Origin: Treponema sp.
GTDB taxonomy: Bacteria > Spirochaetota > Spirochaetia > Treponematales > Breznakiellaceae
Assembly (NCBI GenBank): GCA_031273405.1
Contig: JAISRW010000209.1
Span: 1-5,949 of the forward strand
Direction: 5' to 3'
DNA: 5,949 nt
In this document: positions 1 through 4,329 of the stretch, in pieces
Layout of the letters: each line of letters begins with the position of its first letter
Position numbering within the stretch: the stretch's first letter is position 1
Notes under the pieces: model-generated
Told to the model about the DNA's origin: nothing
What the model saw: the letters and a program-made list of their open reading frames with translations, nothing else
Databases searched by the model: none
Position numbers and translations under genes: made by a program

Positions 1-248
1 GAACTGCGCTCCTTCCTTCTTGTCACCTTGACCGGCCTTTCCCGCTTCAGGCCCGAAAAGAGGTAGTCCAAATCCAGATCCAGGGCATCCGCCAGGGCCA
101 TGAGGGTGTCTATGGCCGGTGAAACCTTGTCCCGCTCAATCTGGGAAACGAGGCTTTCGCTGACACCCGCTTTTTCCGCCACTTCCCGGAGCGTCAGAGC
201 CCGCCGCTCCCGAACCGCCCGGATCTTTCCGCCAAACTGGTATTTCAT
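1..248 (-). CDS. XRE-family HTH transcriptional regulator, N-terminal part (probably HTH plus cupin)
   Basis: Reading leftward from the ATG at 248, 82 codons are open and the gene leaves the window at base 1, so only the N-terminal part is visible. Residues 6-62 form a complete helix-turn-helix of the XRE/Cro type: an IRAVRERRALTLREVAEKAG stretch, then VSESLVSQIERDKVSPAIDTL and an ALADALDLDLDYLFSG end. The following RPVKVTRRKER segment resembles the linker before the cupin domain in HTH-cupin regulators such as PuuR relatives, but the cupin itself is outside the window. The protein is a cytoplasmic DNA-binding regulator. A purine-rich GGAG abuts the ATG with almost no spacing, so ribosome binding may be weak. 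A perfect inverted repeat over its promoter suggests autoregulation. The HTH call is firm; the cupin domain and any ligand are inference. Confidence 0.9.
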   Translation of the reverse strand, partial: MKYQFGGKIRAVRERRALTLREVAEKAGVSESLVSQIERDKVSPAIDTLMALADALDLDLDYLFSGLKRERPVKVTRRKERS

Positions 249-255
249 CTCCGCT

Positions 256-292
256 CTTTAACTATACTGTACTAGCTACAGTATAGTTAAAG
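256..292. promoter_or_regulatory. Perfect 16-bp inverted repeat, probable autoregulatory operator
   Basis: The arm CTTTAACTATACTGTA (256-271) and its exact reverse complement (277-292) flank the 5-base spacer CTAGC. The repeat stops 7 bp before the start codon of the leftward HTH gene and covers the -10 box and predicted transcription start of its promoter. A dimeric HTH protein bound here would block RNA polymerase, so this is the natural site for the adjacent regulator. The repeat is seen directly; binding by this regulator is inferred. Confidence 0.75.
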
Positions 293-309
293 TCATGGGA
301 ATTTGTCAA
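280..309 (-). promoter_or_regulatory. Sigma70-like promoter of the HTH regulator gene
   Basis: On the minus strand a perfect -35 box TTGACA (309-304) is followed, after 18 bp, by TATACT (285-280). The start would fall near 273, giving a leader of about 25 nt. The -10 box lies inside the right arm of the inverted repeat at 256-292. Confidence 0.7.
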
Positions 310-341
310 GGGTTTGCTCAGGAACAGCGGTTTTACTTTAA

Positions 342-368
342 CCACGAAAAACACGAAATGCACGAAAA
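342..368 (+). repeat. Three 9-bp units around CACGAAA
   Basis: CCACGAAAA, ACACGAAAT and GCACGAAAA follow each other without gaps, and a looser ACACGAAAGC lies at about 385-394. From memory, similar CACGAA-type intergenic strings occur in other bacterial genomes. No function is evident. Apart from this repeat and the promoter to its left, I see no gene or clear signal in 310-501. Confidence 0.5.
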
Positions 369-501
369 GAAAAACAACCATTGCGACACGAAAGCTCGGG
401 AAAGGAGGAAATAGGAGAAATCTTTCAGCATAACCTAATGAGACCAGAGGAGAAATCCAATGCACCTCATTCGGGAAGGGCTGGCAGCCCACCGGAAGCG
501 G

Positions 502-633
502 CGAACCGAAGGTTCGAGCGGACCAGAGGTCCGATGCACGGGCCTTGGCGGCTTCGGACCTTCGGTCCGCGGTTTGTGAAGCGGCGGACCTTTGGTCCGA
601 AGACAGCGGGTGCAATCGGAAACGAAGTTTCCG
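502..633. repeat. Cluster of five short perfect hairpins (CGGACC-NNN-GGTCCG type)
   Basis: Five inverted repeats with 3-base loops lie within 132 bp: 502-516 CGAACC-GAA-GGTTCG, 519-533 CGGACC-AGA-GGTCCG, 555-569 CGGACC-TTC-GGTCCG, 585-599 CGGACC-TTT-GGTCCG, and 617-633 CGGAAAC-GAA-GTTTCCG. Loops vary freely, and where arms differ both sides change together, so pairing is kept while sequence drifts. They sit in degenerate intron-like sequence without a convincing gene. Their nature, whether a miniature mobile repeat, RNA hairpins or protein sites, cannot be told from one window. Confidence 0.75.
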
Positions 634-748
634 CGCCGTGCTGTAGAGCCTCGAAAAGCATAGTATCGCCGGAGGTTTTCGCCGCGGGTAAGGCGGGAGC
701 AGCAGCGGACAAGCGGCAGTCAAGCGCGTCCGCCTCAGCCGGGGCCAT

Positions 749-884
749 CGGACCTACGGTCCGCGAACAGGGTAAAGGTACGGGAGGTCATCAGACCCTA
801 CGGGTCTGGCAATGAGAAGTAGGATTGTATGCGCCACCATGCGGCGGCGCGGCATTGTACGGGAACGTTCAGACCGAAGGTCTG
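749..884. repeat. Three further short perfect hairpins of the same family
   Basis: 749-763 CGGACC-TAC-GGTCCG, 792-808 CAGACCC-TAC-GGGTCTG and 870-884 CAGACC-GAA-GGTCTG repeat the design of the cluster at 502-633. A weaker TTCC-GAA-GGAA lies at 899-909. The CAG/CTG versions again show matched changes on both arms. These copies lie just left of the point where the reverse transcriptase remnant becomes readable. Confidence 0.7.
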
Positions 885-1430
885 CGAGAACTCAGTGCTT
901 CCGAAGGAATAAAGCCGCCGGCGGCGGGATAGAAGCCGGCCGGATCATGAAGGTTTGAGCCCTCCGGTTCGAGAAATACGGACTAACGATATACCCGGAG
1001 AAAACGAAACTCGTAGATTGCACCGCACCAACCGGGAACCGGCGGAAGGGGAACGGCGGTTTCACCTTTCCGGGCTTTAAACGCTTTTGGATAAAGTCAA
1101 GGAAAAACCGCTGGATAATCGGGCGTAAAACGGCTTAACCGGGCGCTGCAACGGTGCAGAGCGTTCAGACATCTATCAAGGAAAGAACAACATGAGATGC
1201 TCTCAGCCAAACTGAGGGGACACTATGCGTACTATACGGTATCCGGCTCAACTTTAGAAGCATTGCCGTGTTCTTCCAGGTGGTACAGCGGATATGGTTC
1301 AAGCGGCTCAACCGCCGGTCTGACCGGACGAGCCGGAGATGGGACCAATTTGCGGCGTATTTCAAGGATTACCCGCTGCCTAACCCGGGAATTGTCCATT
1401 CCTACCGCTCAAGCGAATCTTTTTCCAGAG

Positions 1431-1463
1431 GAACCGGATGCCTTAATTGGGCGCGTCCGGGTC
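1431..1463 (+). ncRNA. Group II intron domain V-like hairpin
   Basis: GAACCGGA (1431-1438) pairs with TCCGGGTC (1456-1463) with one A-G mismatch. A 2-nt bulge CG (1454-1455) separates this from an upper stem of 1439-1443 with 1449-1453. The 33-nt length, the two-step stem and the 2-nt bulge fit domain V, the catalytic core of the ribozyme. The AGC triad place reads AAC by eye, which may mean decay or a lineage variant. Confidence 0.6.
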
Positions 1464-1465
1464 TG

Positions 1466-1504
1466 CGGGGGTTCCGGGGAGGTAACTTCCCGGTTCTACC
1501 CGAC
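1466..1504 (+). ncRNA. Group II intron domain VI-like hairpin with bulged branch-point A and 3' splice end
   Basis: CCGGGGAG (1474-1481) pairs with CTTCCCGG (1486-1493) across a GTAA loop, and CGGG (1466-1469) pairs with CCCG (1499-1502). A1498 is left unpaired next to the G1470-T1497 wobble, seven bases from the end at C1504. That is the standard place of the lariat branch point, so the intron boundary can be set at 1504/1505. Confidence 0.65.
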
Positions 1505-1514
1505 TGAATTTCGA

Positions 1515-1550
1515 CTAACACCTGATAGTATCCTGTGATATATTAATATC
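1515..1550 (+). promoter_or_regulatory. Candidate promoter of the cation transporter gene, giving a leaderless mRNA
   Basis: CTAACA (1515-1520) is a 4/6 match to the -35 box. After 18 bp comes TATATT (1539-1544), only 6 bp before the ATG at 1551. No Shine-Dalgarno sequence lies in the 40 bp before the ATG, so transcription starting at or next to the ATG is the simplest reading. The inverted repeat TGATAT-ATTA-ATATCA (1536-1551) covers the same bases and could be an operator. Confidence 0.4.
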
Positions 1551-2534
1551 ATGGATAAAATCGATCTTTGTCAAAAGGCCGCCTTGATTCGCCTGGCTTC
1601 CGTTACCGCCCTTCTGGGGAACGCCTTCCTGGTCTGCGTCAAAATCGGCATAGGCTTAAAAGCCGGGAGCCTCGCGGTGGTAGGGGACGGAATCGACTCC
1701 TCGGTGGACGTGCTCATCGCGGTCATGTCCCTCATGGTGGCCCGGGTCATATCCCGGCCCGCCGACAAAGAGCACCCCTGGGGCCACGGCCGGGCCGAGA
1801 CCATAGCCACCGCGGTATTGGGCTGCCTCCTCTTCTTCGCGGGAGCCCAGCTCATCCTCAACTCGGTCATGAAGCTCCTGTCGGGAAGCTCCCTTGAGGT
1901 TCCTTCCCCCCTGGCTCTGGCGGCGGCCCTGATTTCAATCGCCGGCAAGGCCCTTCTGGCCTGGAGCCAGTATCAATTCGGCAAAAAAGCCGATTCTGCC
2001 ATGCTCAGGGCCAACGGGAAAAATATGGCCGGCGACGTGATCCTCTCAGGCGGCGTTCTTGCCGGCCTGGGGCTTTCCCTCTGGCTGGATCTGAAAGCGG
2101 CCGATGCGGTAATGGCCATCCTGGTGGGTCTCTGGGTGATCAAGTCGGCGGTGGGGATATTCATGGAGGTGAATCTGGAGCTTATGGACGGCGCTCCGGA
2201 CACCGAATCTTACCGGGCGGTTTTTGATGCCGTCGGTTCGGTAAAGGAGGCGGGCAACCCCCACCGCACAAGGATGCGGCGTATAGCCGGGCTTTGGGAC
2301 ATAGACATTGATATTGAAGTTAAGCCCGATATAACGGTAATGGAGGCCCACTGGATTGCCCACCGGGTAGAAAAGGCCATTAAGGAAAAAGTTGAGGGGG
2401 TCTATGATATTATGGTCCATGTGGAACCTGCGGGAAATCTGGAAGACGAAAGCTATGGACTCAGCGAGGCCGAGGCCGGCGGAAAGCTTAAAAAGCCACT
2501 ACCGCCGGCAGGGAAACATCCCCCGGGGTCTTGA
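1551..2534 (+). CDS. Cation diffusion facilitator (CDF) family metal efflux transporter
   Basis: A 327-residue inner-membrane antiporter expected to export divalent metal ions in exchange for protons. Six hydrophobic segments lie at about 15-34, 41-64, 84-110, 119-139, 160-180 and 183-205, followed by a cytoplasmic dimerisation domain (about 215-294) ending HRVEKAIKEKVEGVYDIMVH, the normal CDF fold. The conserved loop HPWGHGRAE is at 75-83. The metal site is D49-S-S-V-D53 in TM2 and N158-M-A-G-D162 in TM5. Zn-type proteins usually carry His in one or both pairs, so a DD/ND site points to Mn or Fe rather than Zn, though specificity is inferred. The tail after residue 294 is a Pro/Lys-rich extension of about 33 residues that overlaps the convergent lipoprotein gene. 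The start follows the homology-like N-terminus; no ribosome binding site is seen. Confidence 0.9.
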   Translation: MDKIDLCQKAALIRLASVTALLGNAFLVCVKIGIGLKAGSLAVVGDGIDSSVDVLIAVMSLMVARVISRPADKEHPWGHGRAETIATAVLGCLLFFAGAQLILNSVMKLLSGSSLEVPSPLALAAALISIAGKALLAWSQYQFGKKADSAMLRANGKNMAGDVILSGGVLAGLGLSLWLDLKAADAVMAILVGLWVIKSAVGIFMEVNLELMDGAPDTESYRAVFDAVGSVKEAGNPHRTRMRRIAGLWDIDIDIEVKPDITVMEAHWIAHRVEKAIKEKVEGVYDIMVHVEPAGNLEDESYGLSEAEAGGKLKKPLPPAGKHPPGS

Positions 2535-3063
2535 TGAGGGAGGCAAAGTACAAAAACCTGGAACACCAGGCATCTATGAGCCGGCTAAAAGCGGCTTCTT
2601 CCAGGCCCGCCTCCGCTATTCCTCCGGGAAATTGAAAAATAACCGTCCAGGAACCTTGGAGAGGCCCCGCCTCAAGAACCGCGGCCGCCAGCAGGGCGTT
2701 CCCCTCAAAACGCTGAAAGACGATGCCGCTCCCGGTTCCCGGCCGCCGCCGCCAGAGATCGGAAAAAAAGAGAGCCTCCCTGCTGGCGTGGACCGAAAAA
2801 ACCGCCTCCCCCGGCTTTTCCCCTTCCTCCGCTGCCTTGGGTTCCAGCCCCCCCAGCCGATATTCCCCCGCAAGAGCCGGGAAGGCGTTGCTGCCAAAGC
2901 CGGGAATGCCTGCAACCCAGCCGTTGCCCCTGGCAAGCACCGCTTCCCGCCGGACGGCCGCCTGAGGGGGCGCCGGGACACGGAGGGGGCCGGCCGGCCC
3001 GGACTTTTCGCTTTTGCAGGAGAAAAGGGCAATCAGTAAAAAAAGCCCTCGGATTTTTTTCAT
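2488..3063 (-). CDS. Putative lipoprotein of unknown function
   Basis: A 191-residue leftward ORF. The N-terminus is a lipoprotein signal: a KKIR charged start, a hydrophobic run GLFLLIALFS and Cys16 in LFSC, a relaxed lipobox of the kind common in spirochaetes, so the mature protein would begin at Cys16 and be lipid-anchored. The start at 3063 is supported by GAGG four bases upstream of the ATG. Beyond a Pro/Ala-rich stretch (about 20-40), the mature part has no family signature I recognise; it looks like a compact soluble domain with one late Cys (about residue 167). The last 47 bp overlap, tail to tail, the end of the metal transporter gene. Opposite-strand ORFs here lack start signals and look like shadows of this gene. 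Confidence 0.72.
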   Translation of the reverse strand: MKKIRGLFLLIALFSCKSEKSGPAGPLRVPAPPQAAVRREAVLARGNGWVAGIPGFGSNAFPALAGEYRLGGLEPKAAEEGEKPGEAVFSVHASREALFFSDLWRRRPGTGSGIVFQRFEGNALLAAAVLEAGPLQGSWTVIFQFPGGIAEAGLEEAAFSRLIDAWCSRFLYFASLIKTPGDVSLPAVVAF

Positions 3064-3087
3064 TTTTCCTCATTTTGAATTTCAGGC

Positions 3088-3115
3088 TTAATACTGCGGA
3101 TAGATATGGAGTAAA
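3088..3115 (-). promoter_or_regulatory. Weak candidate promoter of the lipoprotein gene
   Basis: On the minus strand TTTACT (3115-3110) and TATTAA (3093-3088) are 16 bp apart, placing a start about 18 nt before the ATG at 3063. Both boxes are imperfect and the area is AT-rich, so chance matches are likely. Confidence 0.3.
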
Positions 3116-3200
3116 AGAACAATCTATGATTCTATTCTAATATTCCATAAAAAGAAAAACAATTGGCGCCGTATATAACCGGAAGCATAGAGTAAGAGGG

Positions 3201-3224
3201 TTCCAAAATTCTAAAATCTTGGAA
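3201..3224. repeat. Stem-loop A of an intergenic hairpin array
   Basis: TTCCAA (3201-3206) pairs with TTGGAA (3219-3224), and after one A-C mismatch ATT (3208-3210) pairs with AAT (3215-3217) around CTAA. It is the first and weakest of four consecutive stem-loops. Confidence 0.45.
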
Positions 3225-3230
3225 AAATAG

Positions 3231-3282
3231 AGCTTTTCCCAAAACTCGGTTAGTGCGAACCTCCGGTCCGACGGGAAAAGCT
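3231..3282. repeat. Stem-loop B: 10-bp stem enclosing a mini-hairpin
   Basis: AGCTTTTCCC (3231-3240) and its exact complement GGGAAAAGCT (3273-3282) enclose CGAACC-TCC-GGTCCG (3256-3270), a one-mismatch member of the mini-hairpin family at 502-884. No gene ends just upstream on either strand, so a transcription terminator role is not obvious. Confidence 0.65.
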
Positions 3283-3285
3283 TCC

Positions 3286-3327
3286 GAAAAAGCGGTCTAA
3301 TCGGACTAAAGTCCGGCCCGCTTTTTC
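3286..3327. repeat. Stem-loop C: 10-bp stem enclosing a mini-hairpin, terminator-like
   Basis: GAAAAAGCGG (3286-3295) pairs perfectly with CCGCTTTTTC (3318-3327) and encloses CGGACT-AA-AGTCCG (3302-3315). With A- and T-tracts at the base it has the form of a bidirectional intrinsic terminator. It lies between genes that diverge from it, so it could end only a transcript that begins inside this spacer or unusually long read-through. Confidence 0.6.
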
Positions 3328-3342
3328 ATTTAAATTTAAGAC

Positions 3343-3374
3343 GGCTTTCCCAAAACTTCAGTTTTGGGAAAGCC
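3343..3374. repeat. Stem-loop D: perfect 15-bp inverted repeat with 2-base spacer
   Basis: GGCTTTCCCAAAACT (3343-3357) and its exact complement (3360-3374) are separated by TC. The core TTTCCCAAAACT also occurs at 3235-3246, overlapping stem B, so the right arm of D could pair instead with that copy and close a larger fold around B and C. AT-rich sequence follows without a T-tract. Confidence 0.65.
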
Positions 3375-3419
3375 TTAATATAATATATAGAAGTATTTCG
3401 ATATAATCATTCCCTTCGA

Positions 3420-3448
3420 TTGACGGTACGGAAGAAATACAGTATACT
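3420..3448 (+). promoter_or_regulatory. Sigma70-like promoter for the TatD-DusB-rhomboid gene set
   Basis: TTGACG (3420-3425, 5/6) and TATACT (3443-3448) are spaced by the ideal 17 bp. The start is expected near 3455, leaving a leader of about 98 nt before the TatD start, which contains the small ORF at 3473-3529. Confidence 0.65.
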
Positions 3449-3472
3449 AAATATATCTGTTTTAGGAAAAAA

Positions 3473-3529
3473 ATGGAAGTGCGGCAGTTTCGGGGCGGCA
3501 AATTCCGGAACCGTGACCTTGGATTTTAA
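3473..3529 (+). CDS. Possible 18-codon leader ORF upstream of tatD
   Basis: ATG at 3473 is preceded by AGGA with a six-base gap and opens 18 codons reading MEVRQFRGGKFRNRDLGF, ending in TAA 23 bases before the TatD start. The peptide is basic (five Arg, one Lys) and matches no family I know. It sits within the predicted leader, so translation could affect the downstream gene. The ORF is short enough to arise by chance. Confidence 0.3.
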   Translation: MEVRQFRGGKFRNRDLGF

Positions 3530-3552
3530 ATCTTTTCTTTTAGGATAAACGC

Positions 3553-4329
3553 ATGCAGTATTTTGATACTCATGCCCATATAGGGCTTATTTGTGAGGAC
3601 CCTATTGAGCAGCTTATAGTCATACAGGAAGCCCGCCAGGCTTCAGTCTCGCGTCTCATTTCGATTTGCAACAGCCTTATCGATTTTGCGAAAATTTACG
3701 AAAATCTCAAATCCGCCGCGACGGTCTACCATGCCGTCGGGGTATCCCCTTCGGAGGTGCAGAATCCCGGCAGAGATTGGATTCAGACCATAGAGCAGGG
3801 CGTTCAGCTTCCCAGGGTTGTGGCGGTAGGGGAGATCGGCCTGGATTATTACCGCAAATTCGGGGATAAAAAGTCCCAAATCGAGCTTTTTATTACCCAG
3901 CTTGATTTGGCGGCCAAACTGGACCTCCCGGTGATTATCCACAACCGGGACGCCGGCAAAGATGTGCTGGATATACTCCGGGATCGCCTGCCGCCTAAAG
4001 GCGGGGTGCTTCACTGTTATTCGGAAGACGCCGAATACGCCAGGAAAGCCTTGAATCTTAATCTCTATTTTTCCTTCGCCGGGAATTTAACCTACCGGAA
4101 CGCCAAGAATCTCCATGAAACCATAGGCGTCCTGCCCCTGGACCGGATTCTCGTTGAATCCGAAAGTCCCTTCATGGTTCCCGCGGATTACCGGGGCAAG
4201 CGGAATATGCCAAAATATCTGCCTGTTACGGTCCGTTTCCTTGGGGAAATGCTGGATATGGGCGAAGAGGAACTTGCCGCCGCCCTCTGGGACAACGCCA
4301 ACCGGTTCTTCGGTCTGCCCGGCGAGTGA
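3553..4329 (+). CDS. tatD: TatD-family metal-dependent hydrolase (putative DNase)
   Basis: A 258-residue cytoplasmic TIM-barrel amidohydrolase; the family includes Mg-dependent 3'-5' exonucleases with DNA repair roles, but the substrate of this member is not shown by sequence. Motifs appear in order: DTHAH (5-9, metal ligands H7 and H9), GEIGLDYY (93-100, ligand E94), IIHNRDA (128-134, H130), LHCYS (153-157, H154) and VESESPF (201-207). Relatives normally read ETD-SP at the last site, where Asp binds metal; here residue 204 is Glu. The C-terminus NANRFFGL is typical and the length is normal. AGGAT ten to fifteen bases before the ATG serves as ribosome binding site. The stop overlaps the GTG start of the next gene by 4 bp, so the two are likely translationally coupled. 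Confidence 0.92.
   Translation: MQYFDTHAHIGLICEDPIEQLIVIQEARQASVSRLISICNSLIDFAKIYENLKSAATVYHAVGVSPSEVQNPGRDWIQTIEQGVQLPRVVAVGEIGLDYYRKFGDKKSQIELFITQLDLAAKLDLPVIIHNRDAGKDVLDILRDRLPPKGGVLHCYSEDAEYARKALNLNLYFSFAGNLTYRNAKNLHETIGVLPLDRILVESESPFMVPADYRGKRNMPKYLPVTVRFLGEMLDMGEEELAAALWDNANRFFGLPGE

Larger units (their letters stand above)
430..1504 (+). mobile_element. Decayed group II intron, 3' end recognisable, 5' limit unknown
   Basis: The right half is firm. It holds a broken intron-encoded reverse transcriptase/maturase tail (932-1507) and domain V and VI stem-loops ending at 1504 in GAC, which fits the usual AY intron 3' end. The left half (about 430-931) contains no RT motif I can recognise, including no YADD core, and is crowded with short palindromes. 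Text around 445-500 vaguely resembles the sequence upstream of maturase ORFs in some group II introns, which is why I extend the element there, but 430 is only a guess. The two overlapping ORFs of 93-144 codons in this stretch have biased composition and look spurious. Confidence 0.5.
932..1507 (+). pseudogene. Group II intron reverse transcriptase/maturase, C-terminal remnant with frameshifts
   Basis: The intact family member is a reverse transcriptase with a maturase (X) domain that splices and mobilises its intron. Only the end of the RT domain and domain X remain. Pieces read EAGRIMKV, a TGA stop at 956-958, then ALRFEKYGLT and PEKTKLVD (to 1138, frame of 932). After an indel near 1130-1138 it continues as RLNRALQRCRAF, EMLSAKLRGHYAYYTVSG (frame of 1131). 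About two extra bases near 1248 return it to the first frame as NFRSIAVFFQVVQRIWFKRL, then LNRRSDRTSRRWDQFAAYF, IVHSYRSSES and a last stop at 1505-1507. The KLRGHYAYY, GNFRS and NRRS signatures identify it. The catalytic YADD part is not found and no endonuclease domain is seen. It cannot give a working protein. Confidence 0.85.

Noticed and set aside
555..569. UUCG-type stable RNA tetraloop
   Set aside because: The bases contain CTTCGG, but using a UUCG loop shifts the arms out of register; the perfect pairing is with the 3-base loop TTC.
262..723. Leftward 153-codon ORF and the overlapping 93-codon ORF at 467-748
   Set aside because: Both run through the hairpin cluster and regulator promoter region, have low-complexity translation and match no family; probably spurious.
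381..815. Rightward 144-codon ORF
   Set aside because: It has biased Arg/Gly/Ala/Ser composition, no recognisable domain, mini-hairpins throughout and no convincing family pattern; it looks like chance openness in GC-rich degenerate sequence.
502..884. CRISPR array
   Set aside because: The units are short hairpins with irregular spacing (2 to about 115 bp) and variable sequence; there are no constant direct repeats or uniform spacers, and no cas gene is in the window.
2392..3039. Rightward 215-codon ORF opposite the lipoprotein gene
   Set aside because: It is the antisense shadow of a gene with signal peptide and ribosome binding site; its own translation is Arg/Pro-rich with no domain and no start signal.
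3286..3327. Intrinsic terminator of a protein-coding gene
   Set aside because: The shape fits a terminator, but the flanking genes both point away from it and the nearest rightward gene ends about 750 bp upstream, so I report it as part of a stem-loop array instead.
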